Made by a program: the position numbers and the translations under genes. The notes below the pieces were generated by a model that was not told the origin of the DNA, made no database searches, and was given only the letters and a program-made list of their open reading frames with translations. A stretch of DNA of 64,000 bases from Saccharopolyspora rosea (GTDB lineage: Bacteria > Actinomycetota > Actinomycetes > Mycobacteriales > Pseudonocardiaceae): assembly GCF_025643595.1 (NCBI RefSeq), contig NZ_CP102826.1, positions 4,650,001 through 4,714,000 on the forward strand, written 5' to 3'. Shown here in pieces: positions 32,461-40,906 of this stretch; position 1 is the first letter of the stretch; each line of letters begins with the position of its first letter.

Positions 32461-32900
32461 GACTGCTCGGCGCGGGCGGCGAGGTTGGCCAGCACGCCCT
32501 CGTAGATCCGCTTGAGGCCGCCCGGCGCGAACATCCGCTCGAAGAAGCCGCCGATGCCGGTGGCGCCCTCCCAGGTGGTCTCGACGCGGACCAGGCTGCC
32601 GCCGTCGGACTCGCGGACCGTCCAGGTGGTCACCATCGTGGAATTGGCGTCGGTCTCCACGATCGTGCCCGGTTCGGGTTCGGTCACCTCGGCGCGGACG
32701 TCGCGGACGCGCTTGGAGGTCGCCTGCAGCTTCCACGTCGCGGTCGTGCCCGCACCGACGCCGCCGTCGACGACCTGGTAGTCGCGGAACTGCTCGGTGA
32801 GGACCTCCGGACGGACCTGCGCGTAGTCGGCGACGAGCTCCCGGACCCGCTCGACCGGCGCGCCGATCCGGCGTTGCGCGCTGGACGTCACCTTGCCCAT
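32457..32900 (-). CDS. SRPBCC-family protein (polyketide cyclase/START-like)
   Basis: A 147-residue single-domain protein starting MGKVTSSAQRRIGAPVERVRELVADYAQVRP. The first strand and helix, the FRDYQVVDGGVGAGTTATWKL strands and the C-terminal helix GGLKRIYEGVLANLAARAEQ fit the helix-grip fold that binds hydrophobic ligands. ATG 32900 is preferred to longer in-frame starts. Its stop codon is provided by the interspersed repeat. Role unknown. Confidence 0.8.
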   Translation of the reverse strand: MGKVTSSAQRRIGAPVERVRELVADYAQVRPEVLTEQFRDYQVVDGGVGAGTTATWKLQATSKRVRDVRAEVTEPEPGTIVETDANSTMVTTWTVRESDGGSLVRVETTWEGATGIGGFFERMFAPGGLKRIYEGVLANLAARAEQS

Positions 32901-33902
32901 GTCGTTCCTCCACAACGGATTCGATCTCGGCTGGCAGGACCACAGCGTAGTCACGGGTGCACGGACGGTTCCCCGGGACTCCGCACGCGCCACCTGGAGT
33001 CCGAAGTGGACGCCCCGGCCGGAGCCGTCAGGCGGTTCCGACGGAGCTGGGTTCGCGGACACCGGTCCGGCGGCGCATCACGGCCCAGTACACCGCGCCC
33101 GGGACGAGCAGGCCCAGCAGCCAGGCGATGTCGGCACCGCCGAGCAGCGGCACGGCGAAGCCGGTGTAGACCCCGTCGACGTGGGAGAACGGGATCTGCA
33201 CCGCGACCCCGAGGGCGTAGGCCACCAGCGCCGGGACCGACCAGCGCCCGTAGGCGCCGTCGGGGTCGTAGAGCGCCTCCAGGTCGTACTCCTCGCGGCG
33301 CAGCAGGTAGAAGTCGACCAGGTTGATCGAGCTCCACGGCGTCAGGAAGTACAGCAGGAACTCCAGGAACACCAGGAAGACCGACAGGAAGTCACCGCGC
33401 CCGAGCACCCCCAGCACGCCGCCCGCGACGCCGACCAGGGCGATGCAGGTCACCCGCGCTACCTGCGAGAGCGAGGCGCCGCGGGTGATCGCGGAGAGCG
33501 TGGTGGCCACCGTCATGTAGCCGCCGTAGATGTTGAGCACGTTGATCGTGAACTTGCCCAGCGCGATCGCCAGCAGCAGCGGCAGGACCAGCGCCGCACC
33601 GCCGAGCCCGACCACGTAGCCGACCTCGTGGCCCTTGAAGGCCGTGCCCGCGACGGCGAACGCGAGGGCGCCGAAGCACATCGACCAGCTCGCGCCGAGC
33701 GCGGTGCCCGCGTAGGTCCACCAGAACGTCGCGCGCACCGACGTCGCCGTCGGCAGGTACCGCGAGGTGTCCGCGACGTAGGGGCCGAAGGTGAGCTGCC
33801 ACGACGCCGCCAGCGACACGGCCAGCAGGAACTGCGGCGCGTCGAAGCGCGGAGCCGCCAGCACCGCGCCGAGGTCGTGGGTGACCACCAGCCGCACGCT
33901 GA

Positions 33903-34864
33903 GTGCCTGTCTTTGATCTTGGGTTAGGTGGTGAGTTGGCGGGTCATGAGGGTGATGGCGGCCCAGTTGATGATGGTTTCGGAGTGGGCGGGGAGGCGTT
34001 CGTAGTCGCGGACGGTGCGGCGGGCTTGGGTGATCCAGGACAGGGTGCGTTCGACGACCCAGCGGCGGGCCAGGACGTGGAAGCCGGTTTGTCCGGCGAT
34101 TTTGCGGACGATGTGCAGGGTGATGCCCAGGGCGGCCTGGGTCCAGGTGGTCAGGCGTCCGCTGTAGTTGCCGTCGGCGAAGACCAGTTCCAGGCGTGGG
34201 TGGCGGGTGTGGAGGTAGCGCAGGAGGAGTTCGGCGCCGCGGCGGTCGGTGATGTGGGCGGCGGTCACGGACACGCCCAGCAGCAGGCCGAGGGTGTCGG
34301 TGGCGATGTGGCGTTTGCGGCCGTTGATCTTTTTACCGCCGTCGAAACCGCGGGTGTGGCGGCCGACGGTTTCGGCGGCCCGCACCGACTGGGAATCGAT
34401 GATCCCGGCGCTGGGGGTGCGGTGGCGGTCGGTGCGGGCGCGGACCTGCTCACGCAGCCTGTCGCGCAGGCCCAGGACGATGTTGTCGCGGCTCCAGCGG
34501 GTGAAGAACCCGTAGACGGTCTTCCAGGGCGGGAAGTCGGCGGGCAGGGCCCGCCACTTGCAGCCGTTGTCGACGAAGTAGCGGATCGCGTCCACGACAT
34601 CCCGGCGGGGGTGTTTTTCCGGACGCCCTCCGCTGCAGGTGCGGCAGGCCGGGGCGGGCAGCAGGGGCTCGATCACTGCCCATTCGGCGTCGGTGGTGTC
34701 CGAGGGGTAACGGCGGGCACGGGCCGTCGAGCCGGCAGCCGGCGCGGTGGTGTACAAAGCGGATCGGGCCTTTGCTGTGTCGATCTTGATGTGCTGTCAC
34801 GATCACTAGCAAAGGCCCTCTCTCATACCCGCCCCCGGGTACCCCCAAGATCAAAGACAGGCAC
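33903..34864 (-). mobile_element. IS5-family insertion sequence, copy 2 (TGA target duplication)
   Basis: Element of 962 bases with the same 21-bp terminal repeats as copy 1, flanked by TGA at 33900-33902 and 34865-34867. It disrupts the NCS1 permease gene. Because each copy has its own matching duplication, they are independent insertions in the same orientation. Confidence 0.95.
33924..34757 (-). CDS. IS5-family transposase
   Basis: Identical in translation over all 277 residues to the transposase at 22692-23525, with the same DDE residues (GIIDSQSV, LVFADGNYSG, RWVVERTLSW). Near-identity of the two elements implies recent transposition within this genome. Confidence 0.94.
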   Translation of the reverse strand: MYTTAPAAGSTARARRYPSDTTDAEWAVIEPLLPAPACRTCSGGRPEKHPRRDVVDAIRYFVDNGCKWRALPADFPPWKTVYGFFTRWSRDNIVLGLRDRLREQVRARTDRHRTPSAGIIDSQSVRAAETVGRHTRGFDGGKKINGRKRHIATDTLGLLLGVSVTAAHITDRRGAELLLRYLHTRHPRLELVFADGNYSGRLTTWTQAALGITLHIVRKIAGQTGFHVLARRWVVERTLSWITQARRTVRDYERLPAHSETIINWAAITLMTRQLTT

Positions 34865-35543
34865 TGAGGTAGGCGAAGACCACGACCGACACCAGCGTGG
34901 CCAGCCGCCCGAAGCGGTGGATCAGCCGGTACCCGACGATCGCGATCAGCGCGGACAGACCCGCGTACAGCAGGATTCCGGCGTCGACGGGCATGCCGGT
35001 GATCTGCGCGACCGCCTGTCCGCCGAGCACGCTGCCGCTGGCGAAGTAGCCGATGTACATCAGCACGACGAGCACCAGCGGCAGCACCGCGCCGTACACG
35101 CCGAACTGCGCGCGGCTCTGGATCATCTGCGGCACGCCGAGCTTCGGCCCCTGCGCCGCGTGCAACGCCATCGGCACCGCGCCCAGCGCGTTTCCCAGCA
35201 CCACGGCGACCAGCGCCCACAGCGGGTGCAGGCCGACCAGCACCGTCAGCGTGCCGGTCACCGCCGCGGTGATCTGCATGTTCGAGGCGAACCAGAGGGT
35301 GAACAGGCTGCGCGGGTGGCCGTGGCGCTCAGCGTCCGGCACCGGGTCGATCGACCTGCGTTCCAGCGGACCCGCCATGGCACCTCCCGGGAAGGCGGCT
35401 GATGTGTGCGTTCCATTAGCCGTCCGGGCATCCCCGGCGACAACGGCCCGTCCCCGCCCGGTGTCCCGTATCCCAGACACCGACTCCGGCTGTTCACCCG
35501 AGATCGATTGACCGGTCACTCACCGGATCCGGATACTGACCGG

Positions 35544-36359
35544 GTGTCCGGACACGCCGAGGCGCTGCCGCCCGCGGTCGCGGAGGACTGCGCCCACCGG
35601 TTCGCCTGCCTGGCCGACCCCACGCGGCTGCGGCTGCTGCACGCCGTGGCGGTCACCGGGACGGCCACCGTCGGCGAGCTGACCGAGCTGCTCGGCATCA
35701 GCCAGTCCACCTGCTCCCACCACGTGCGCACGCTCGCCGAGGCGGGCTTCGTGGTCGCCGAGCGCGAGGGCACGACCACCCGGATCTCGGCCGCGGGAGG
35801 CCACGCGTCCTTCCCGCTCGCCGCGGAGGCCGCGCTGGGCCTGCTCGCCGCACCCGGCGGTGACCGGGGGCCGGTCGATGTCACCGTCCGCTCCCTGGTG
35901 GGGCGGGACTGGCCCGCGGTCCGGCGCGTCTACGCCGAGGGCATCGCGACCGGCAACGCCACCTTCGAGACCGAGGTGCCCACGCGCGCCGAGCTGGACG
36001 CGAAGTGGCTGGCCGGGCACCGCTGGGTCGCCGAGGTCGACGGTCAGGTCGCGGGGTGGGCCGCGCTGACCCGCGTGTCCGAGCGCGCCTGCTACGCCGG
36101 GGTCGCCGAGACGTCCGTCTACGTCGGCGCCGCGTTCCGCGGCCGGGGCGTCGGGAAGGCCCTGCTGCACAAGCAGATCACCGCCGCCGACGCGGACGGC
36201 CTGTGGACCCTGCAGAACTCGGTCTTCCCGGAGAACCGGGCCAGCCTCGTGCTGCACCGCGCGGCGGGATTCCGCGCGGTGGGCGTCCGCGAGCGCATCG
36301 GACAGCTGGACGGCGCCTGGCGGGACACCGTCCTGCTGGAACGCCGCGCCCCGAACTGA
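35544..36359 (+). CDS. ArsR-type HTH fused to a GNAT acetyltransferase (ArsN/Pat-like)
   Basis: A 271-residue fusion. Residues 1-95 form an ArsR winged helix (FACLADPTRLRLLHAVAVTG; LLGISQSTCSHHVRTLAEAGFV). Residues 112-271 are a GNAT domain of the phosphinothricin/arsinothricin acetyltransferase type (WPAVRRVYAEGIATGNATFETEVPT; acetyl-CoA loop VGAAFRGRGVGKALL; VFPENRASLVLHRAAGFR). This suggests a ligand-controlled resistance enzyme, by analogy with ArsN1 acting on arsinothricin. The ArsR half has one Cys in the recognition helix region but no clear CxCxxC site. GTG 35544 is the first start before the HTH. No other ars genes are adjacent. Confidence 0.82.
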   Translation: MSGHAEALPPAVAEDCAHRFACLADPTRLRLLHAVAVTGTATVGELTELLGISQSTCSHHVRTLAEAGFVVAEREGTTTRISAAGGHASFPLAAEAALGLLAAPGGDRGPVDVTVRSLVGRDWPAVRRVYAEGIATGNATFETEVPTRAELDAKWLAGHRWVAEVDGQVAGWAALTRVSERACYAGVAETSVYVGAAFRGRGVGKALLHKQITAADADGLWTLQNSVFPENRASLVLHRAAGFRAVGVRERIGQLDGAWRDTVLLERRAPN

Positions 36360-36462
36360 CCACAGTGGACTCGTGCGCCGCCGGGACGCGGCGCGGGTGC
36401 GGTGCTGGGCACGGCCTAGACTGGCGTGGTACAGCCGCGAGCGACGACCGAGGTGAGACGGG

Positions 36463-37215
36463 GTGGCCATCGACGCGACGGACGTGGCCGCGCTGTTCCA
36501 CTCCAGCAGCGGCTCCGCGCCCGCCTACCAGCGGCTGAAGGACCTGGTCAGCGAGCAGATCGCCACCGGCCGCTGGACCGAGGGCGAGATGCTGCCGTCG
36601 GAGAGCCGGCTGGTGGAGTCGCTGGGCCTGTCCCGGATGACCATCAACCGGGCGCTGCGCGAGCTGAGCGCGGCGGGACTCGTGGTGCGCACCGCCGGGG
36701 TCGGCACGTTCGTCGCCGCGCACAAGGGATCTTCGGCGTTGTTCGAGGTCCGCAACATCGCCGACGAGGTGCACCACCGCGGCCACCGGCACCGCACCGA
36801 GGTGGCGTTCGTCCGCGAGGAACCGGCGGACGCCCCCGTGCGGCGGCTGTTCGACCTCCCCGAGGGGCGGCCGGTGTTCCACTCGCTGGTCGTGCACTAC
36901 GAGCAGGACGTGGCGATCCAGCTGGAGGACCGGCTGGTCAACCCGGAGCTGGCCCCCGAGTACCTGGCGCAGGACTTCACCACCCGCACGCCGAACGACT
37001 ACCTGTCCCGGATCGCGCCGCTGGGCCGGGGCGAGCACGTCGTGGAGGCGGTGCTCGCCACGCCCGACGAGTGCGAGCGGCTCGACATCGACGCCGGTGA
37101 GCCGTGCCTGCTCATCCGCCGCCGCACCTGGTCGCAGGACCGGCTGGTCAGCGCGGCGCGACTGCTGCACCCGGGCTCCCGGTACCGCCTGGAGGGCACG
37201 TTCGAGTCACCGTGA
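36463..37215 (+). CDS. GntR-family regulator, HutC subfamily
   Basis: A 250-residue regulator with an N-terminal winged helix (AYQRLKDLVSEQIATGRWTEGEMLPSESRLVESLGLSRMTINRALRELSAAGLVVRTAGVGTFVA) and a C-terminal UTRA effector domain (VFHSLVVHYEQDVAIQLEDRLVNPELAPEYL; CLLIRRRTWSQDRLVSAARLLHPGSRY). The UTRA domain is close to HutC, which senses urocanate. It lies immediately upstream of a permease and a ureidoglycine aminohydrolase on the same strand, with a HutC-like palindrome between. Start GTG 36463 has GAGGTGAG upstream. Confidence 0.87.
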   Translation: MAIDATDVAALFHSSSGSAPAYQRLKDLVSEQIATGRWTEGEMLPSESRLVESLGLSRMTINRALRELSAAGLVVRTAGVGTFVAAHKGSSALFEVRNIADEVHHRGHRHRTEVAFVREEPADAPVRRLFDLPEGRPVFHSLVVHYEQDVAIQLEDRLVNPELAPEYLAQDFTTRTPNDYLSRIAPLGRGEHVVEAVLATPDECERLDIDAGEPCLLIRRRTWSQDRLVSAARLLHPGSRYRLEGTFESP

Positions 37216-37248
37216 CCGGATCAGCGGAACTCGGCTTCCGCTCACCTC

Positions 37249-37278
37249 TTGACCTCTTTGTATATACAAGACTATACA
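37249..37278 (+). promoter_or_regulatory. Promoter with HutC-like operator
   Basis: A -35-like TTGACC (37249-37254) and -10-like TATACA (37273-37278) are separated by 18 bases. The spacer holds a perfect palindrome TTGTATATACAA (37258-37269), close to the known HutC operator core CTTGTATGTACAAG. Binding here would block polymerase, so the upstream GntR/HutC protein probably represses the permease gene. Confidence 0.72.
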
Positions 37279-37393
37279 TATCGCCGCTGTGCTCCGGCGC
37301 ACATGGAGAACGGGCCGCCCGACATCCGGACGTCGACCTCTCCCCAGGCCCTCGTGGCCACTTCGGACAACGCCGTTCCCAGGAGGGACACCA

Positions 37394-38818
37394 GTGAAAT
37401 CAGGCGCGGCGGCACTGAGCCGAGGACTCAGCGCGCGGCACATCAGGTTCATCGCACTCGGCTCGGCCATCGGGACCGGCCTGTTCTACGGATCCTCGGA
37501 CGCGATCGACAAGGCCGGCCCGTCGGTGCTGCTGGCCTACCTCGTCGCGGGCGCCGCGGTCTTCTTCGTGCTGCGGGCGCTGGGCGAGATGGCGGTCACC
37601 GACCCGGTCCCCGGCTCGTTCGGCGACTACGCGGCCAAGCACCTGGGGCCGCTGGCCGGATTCCTCACCGGCTGGACCTACGCCTTCGAGATGGTCGTCG
37701 TCTGCCTGGCCGACGTCACCGCGCTCGGTGTCTACATGGGATTCTGGTTCCCCGACGTGCCGCGCTGGATCTGGGTGCTCGGCGCGGTGTTCGTCATCGG
37801 CGGGGCCAACCTGCTCGGGGTCCGCGTGTTCGGCGAGCTGGAGTTCTGGTTCTCGCTGATCAAGGTGGTCGCCGTGATCGCCATGATCGTCGGCGGCATC
37901 GCGATCCTCGTGCTCGCGTACGTGCACGGCGACGCCTCGGTCGGGGTGCACAACCTCTGGTCGCACGGCGGTTTCCTGCCCGCGGGCGGCAGCGGGTTCG
38001 TGCTGTCGTTCGCCGTGGTCCTGTTCGCCTTCGGCGGCACCGAGATCATCGGGATCACCGCGGGCGAGGCCGAGGACCCGCAGCGCACCATCCCGCGCGC
38101 GGTGAACACCGTGCCGGTGCGGGTGCTGCTGTTCTACGTGCTGGCGCTGGCGGTGATCATGTCGGTCACCCCGTGGAACGCCATCAGCTCCTCGGGCAGC
38201 CCGTTCGTGCAGATCTTCCAGCACCTGGGCCTGTCCTCGGCGGCGACGGTGCTCAACGTCGTGGTCATCACCGCCGCGCTGTCCGCGATCAACAGCGACG
38301 TCTTCGGCGCGGGCCGGATGCTCTACGGCATGGCCCAGCGCGGCCACGCCCCGGCGGTGATGCAGCGCGTGTCCCGCAACGGCGTCCCGTGGATGACCGT
38401 CGTGGTCATGACGGTGGCGCTGCTGGTGGGCGTGCTGCTCAACTACCTCGTCCCGGACCAGGTCTTCGAGATCATCGCCTCGCTGGCCACGTTCGCCACG
38501 GTGTGGGTGTGGCTGATGATCCTGCTGGCGCAGTACCGGGCCCGGCGGCGGATGAGCCCCGAGCAGGTCGCCGCGCTGCGGTTCGGGGTCCCGCTGTGGC
38601 CGTACGGCCAGATCGCGACGATCGCGTTCATGGTCGGCGTCGTGGTGCTGCTGGCCTTCGCCCCGGACACCCGCGTCGCGCTGGTCGTCGGCGTGGTCTG
38701 GGTCGCGCTGCTGGCGGTCGTGCACCGGTTCATGCGCCGGCGTTCCCGGACCACCGAGCCCGGAGCGCTCGCGGACGAGCCTGATCGATCCAGCCGGGTC
38801 GCCGGCGACCGGGTGTGA
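37394..38818 (+). CDS. Amino acid permease (APC superfamily, AAT type)
   Basis: A 474-residue transporter with 12 predicted membrane helices. It starts with the family signature [27 protein letters not shown] and has [17 protein letters not shown] and [27 protein letters not shown], both standard for AAT permeases (ProY/HutT/AnsP group). GTG 37394 is chosen because an AGGAGG lies 8 bases upstream and the frame before it lacks membrane sequence. The HutC-type operator suggests histidine or a related nitrogen-rich substrate; the downstream gene suggests ureides. Substrate unresolved. Confidence 0.87.
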   Translation: MKSGAAALSRGLSARHIRFIALGSAIGTGLFYGSSDAIDKAGPSVLLAYLVAGAAVFFVLRALGEMAVTDPVPGSFGDYAAKHLGPLAGFLTGWTYAFEMVVVCLADVTALGVYMGFWFPDVPRWIWVLGAVFVIGGANLLGVRVFGELEFWFSLIKVVAVIAMIVGGIAILVLAYVHGDASVGVHNLWSHGGFLPAGGSGFVLSFAVVLFAFGGTEIIGITAGEAEDPQRTIPRAVNTVPVRVLLFYVLALAVIMSVTPWNAISSSGSPFVQIFQHLGLSSAATVLNVVVITAALSAINSDVFGAGRMLYGMAQRGHAPAVMQRVSRNGVPWMTVVVMTVALLVGVLLNYLVPDQVFEIIASLATFATVWVWLMILLAQYRARRRMSPEQVAALRFGVPLWPYGQIATIAFMVGVVVLLAFAPDTRVALVVGVVWVALLAVVHRFMRRRSRTTEPGALADEPDRSSRVAGDRV

Positions 38819-38888
38819 CCTACCCCGGTCCGCTGGACCGGTGTCACGGGCCGTCCGGAGCCTTACGCTGTGGACGTCCTCACACGCT

Positions 38889-38923
38889 CCGCCCGCAGTG
38901 CACCCCGGCAGCACTGCGGGCGG
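38889..38923 (+). terminator. Hairpin between permease and ureidoglycine aminohydrolase
   Basis: Perfect 13-bp stem (CCGCCCGCAGTGC / GCACTGCGGGCGG) with a nine-base loop, 70 bases after the permease stop and 33 before the next start. It may end or attenuate the permease transcript. Confidence 0.65.
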
Positions 38924-38955
38924 CGCGCGAACGTCGACAGACAGGGAGTTGCAAC

Positions 38956-39774
38956 TTGAGCGAGCCGACGTACTACGCCCCGGAAGGTGGCCTCCCGTCG
39001 CAGACCACGCTGCTGACCGACCGGGCCATCGTGAAGGAGGCGTACACCGTCATCCCTCGCGGCGTGCTGCGCGACATCGTCACGAGCAACCTGCCGGGAT
39101 GGAACCACACCCGCTCGTGGATCATCGCCAAGCCGATCGCCGGGTTCGCCACCACGTTCGCCCAGTACATCGTCGAGGTGTCGCCGGGCGGCGGCAGCGA
39201 CCGGCCCGAGCCCGAGAGCGGCGTGGAGTCGGTGCTGTTCCTGCTCACCGGCGCCCTCAACGTCGTCATCGACGGCGAGAAGCACGCGCTCACCCCGGGC
39301 GGGTACGCCTACCTGCCCGCGGGCGCGGACTGGTCGGTGACCAACGACTCCGACGCCCCGGCGACCTTCACCTGGGTCCGCAAGGCGTACGAACCGCTGG
39401 AGGGCCACGCGCCGAAGGCGTTCGCCGTCCAGGAGCAGGACATCGAGCCGACGCCGATGCCCGACACCAACGGCGCCTGGGCCACCACGCGCTTCGTCGA
39501 CCCGGACGACCTGGCGCACGACATGCACGTCAACATCGTCACCTTCGAGCCCGGTGCGGTGATCCCGTTCGCCGAGACGCACGTGATGGAGCACGGGATC
39601 TACGTCCTGGAGGGCAAGGCGGTGTACCGGCTCAACGACGACTGGGTCGAGGTGCAGGCCGGTGACTTCATGTGGTTGCGCGCCTTCTGCCCGCAGGCGT
39701 GCTACGCGGGCGGCCCCGGCAAGTTCCGCTACCTGCTGTACAAGGACGTCAACCGGCAGATCAAGCTGACCTGA
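38956..39774 (+). CDS. (S)-ureidoglycine aminohydrolase (bicupin)
   Basis: Converts ureidoglycine to ureidoglycolate and ammonia late in purine/allantoin degradation. The 272-residue protein is a double cupin starting SEPTYYAPEGGLPSQTTLLTDRAIVKEAYTVIPRGVLRDIV, a block typical of the AllE/YlbA/UGlyAH family. The second cupin has the metal-binding EXnHxxxEHGIYVLEGKAVYRLN pattern. The start appears to be TTG 38956, with GGGAG upstream, since no ATG or GTG lies near the conserved N-terminus. No other allantoin genes are adjacent. Confidence 0.87.
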   Translation: MSEPTYYAPEGGLPSQTTLLTDRAIVKEAYTVIPRGVLRDIVTSNLPGWNHTRSWIIAKPIAGFATTFAQYIVEVSPGGGSDRPEPESGVESVLFLLTGALNVVIDGEKHALTPGGYAYLPAGADWSVTNDSDAPATFTWVRKAYEPLEGHAPKAFAVQEQDIEPTPMPDTNGAWATTRFVDPDDLAHDMHVNIVTFEPGAVIPFAETHVMEHGIYVLEGKAVYRLNDDWVEVQAGDFMWLRAFCPQACYAGGPGKFRYLLYKDVNRQIKLT

Positions 39775-39781
39775 CGTCCGC

Positions 39782-39807
39782 GCCCGTGGCCCGCCCGGGC
39801 CACGGGC
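39782..39807 (+). terminator. Terminator-like hairpin after ureidoglycine aminohydrolase
   Basis: Twelve-bp stem GCCCGTGGCCCG / CGGGCCACGGGC with a two-base loop, seven bases past the stop codon. Confidence 0.7.
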
Positions 39808-39863
39808 TCAGCCGGTCTTCGACCTGGTTCGCGGCTTCCGGCGAGCCGAAGGCAGCTCGCTCG
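39808..39863 (+). repeat. Decayed copy of the repeat's left end
   Basis: CTCAGCCGGTCTTCGACCTGGTTCG resembles the left terminus GCCTGTCTTCGAACTTGGTTC with several changes. It directly precedes the full-length copy at 39864. Confidence 0.45.
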
Positions 39864-40149
39864 GTGCCTGTCTTCGAACTTGGTTCCGGCGGGGCGTGGT
39901 AAGCGGCGCCAGCCGCTTTCTCTTTCGGTGAGCAGTCTGGCAACCCGCACCGCTGCGGGTTCTCAGCGGTCGGCTCGCGAGGACAGCCCCGACGCCGTGT
40001 ATTGGGCATACATCAGGAGGGGCTTCCGCAGTCGATGTGGCTGTGGCGCGGCAGCGCCTCCGTGGGGGGTGGTGGTCGGGTGACGGGCGGGCCGCTGAGG
40101 TTCCGCCACCGGCACCGCCACGCAGAACGAGTTCGAAGACAGGCTCTCA
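39864..40149 (+). repeat. Full-length hairpin-rich interspersed repeat (MITE-like, ~283 bp)
   Basis: Begins GTGCCTGTCTTCGAACTTGG and ends AACGAGTTCGAAGACAGGCTC followed by TCA: inverted termini sharing GCCTGTCTTCGAACT. Inside, in order, are a hairpin AAGCGGC/GCCGCTT (39901-39918), a hairpin AACCCGCA/TGCGGGTT (39942-39961), an AGCCCC/GGGGCT stem around TGTATTGGGCATACA, then GTGACGGGCGGGCCGCTGAG and the end module. No gene is seen. The left terminus matches the IS5-family terminus at 18 of 20 bases. It ends one base before the TetR stop codon. Confidence 0.82.
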
Positions 40150-40150
40150 G

Positions 40151-40792
40151 TCAGCCGGTGACCACGCGGCGGACCAGATCCCGCCAGCCGGTCTCGATGC
40201 GGTCCAGCGGCATGCCGCGCTGGACGTGCAGGTGGTTGACCAGTCCGGTGTCCAGCGAGGCCAGCAGGCTCTCGGCGAGCAGTTCGGTGTCGCCGCCGGC
40301 CCCGGCCTGGCGCAGCAGCAGCGCCACGTGGCTGCGCCGCAGGCGGTGCGCACCGACGGTGAAGCGGCGGACCGGGTCCGGCCGGGAGGCCAGGTAGAGG
40401 TCCAGGTGCCGCTGCTCGTGGCGGAGCAGGGCGCAGCCGAACTCCTCCAGGCGTTCCCAGGCGTGGGCTCCCGGGCCCAGCGGCGGCGGCCCGGCGAGGA
40501 ACTGCTCCTGGAAGCGCTGCTCGCAGTGGTCCAGCAGGGCCAGCAGCAATCCGGTGCGGTCGCCGAAGCGGCGGAAGACGGTCCCCTTGCCGACCTCGGC
40601 GGCGGCGGCCACCGCTTCCATGGTCAGGTTCGCCGCGCCGTGCTCGGCGACCAGCCGGTTCGCGGCCGCGAGCAGCCGCGCCCGGTTGCGGGCGGCGTCG
40701 GCGCGCGGGGCCGGTCCGGCGTCGACCGGCGTCAACGGCAGCGGGACCCGGCCCTCCGGCGCCTCTTCCCAGGGCTGCACACCAGCGATCAC
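40151..40792 (-). CDS. TetR-family transcriptional regulator
   Basis: A 213-residue repressor with an N-terminal HTH (RARLLAAANRLVAEHGAANLTMEAVAAAAEVGKGTVFRRFGDRTGLLLALL) and a variable ligand domain. It is divergent from an NADPH-dependent FMN reductase gene; the 114 bases between contain two GGACCACGGTCC palindromes, likely its operators, so it probably represses both genes. GTG 40792 is chosen; the HTH begins about 35 residues in, so a shorter start is possible. Its stop codon immediately follows the interspersed repeat. Confidence 0.87.
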   Translation of the reverse strand: MIAGVQPWEEAPEGRVPLPLTPVDAGPAPRADAARNRARLLAAANRLVAEHGAANLTMEAVAAAAEVGKGTVFRRFGDRTGLLLALLDHCEQRFQEQFLAGPPPLGPGAHAWERLEEFGCALLRHEQRHLDLYLASRPDPVRRFTVGAHRLRRSHVALLLRQAGAGGDTELLAESLLASLDTGLVNHLHVQRGMPLDRIETGWRDLVRRVVTG

Positions 40793-40822
40793 GGGTCCAG
40801 GGTAGCGTGCACCACGACAACT

Positions 40823-40873
40823 GGACCACGGTCCGCTTAGCGTGTTAGGAATGAACCGGACCACGGTCCGGTT
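40823..40873. promoter_or_regulatory. Paired palindromic operators for the TetR regulator
   Basis: Two copies of GGACCACGGTCC lie at 40823-40834 and 40858-40869. The second is extended to 9-bp arms, AACCGGACC-AC-GGTCCGGTT (40854-40873). They are 35 bases apart in the divergent promoter region, a typical TetR autoregulation arrangement. Confidence 0.78.
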
Positions 40874-40906
40874 TCCCCCTCATCACGAAACACCGGGAGT
40901 TCGCCC

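Larger units (their letters stand above)
33028..35378 (-). pseudogene. NCS1-family nucleobase/ureide permease, interrupted by IS5 copy 2
   Basis: The N-terminal half (35378 to 34865) reads SLFTLWFASNMQITAAVTGTL ... VVVFAYLS and the C-terminal half (33899 to 33028) reads VRLVVTHDLGAVLAAPRF ... Removing the 962-base IS and one TCA/TGA duplication restores FAYLSVRLVVTHDLG in one frame, about 460 residues with roughly 12 membrane helices. The family transports purines, cytosine, allantoin or hydantoin in symport. Neighbouring ureide-type genes make a nucleobase or allantoin substrate plausible. The insertion should abolish transport. Confidence 0.9.
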
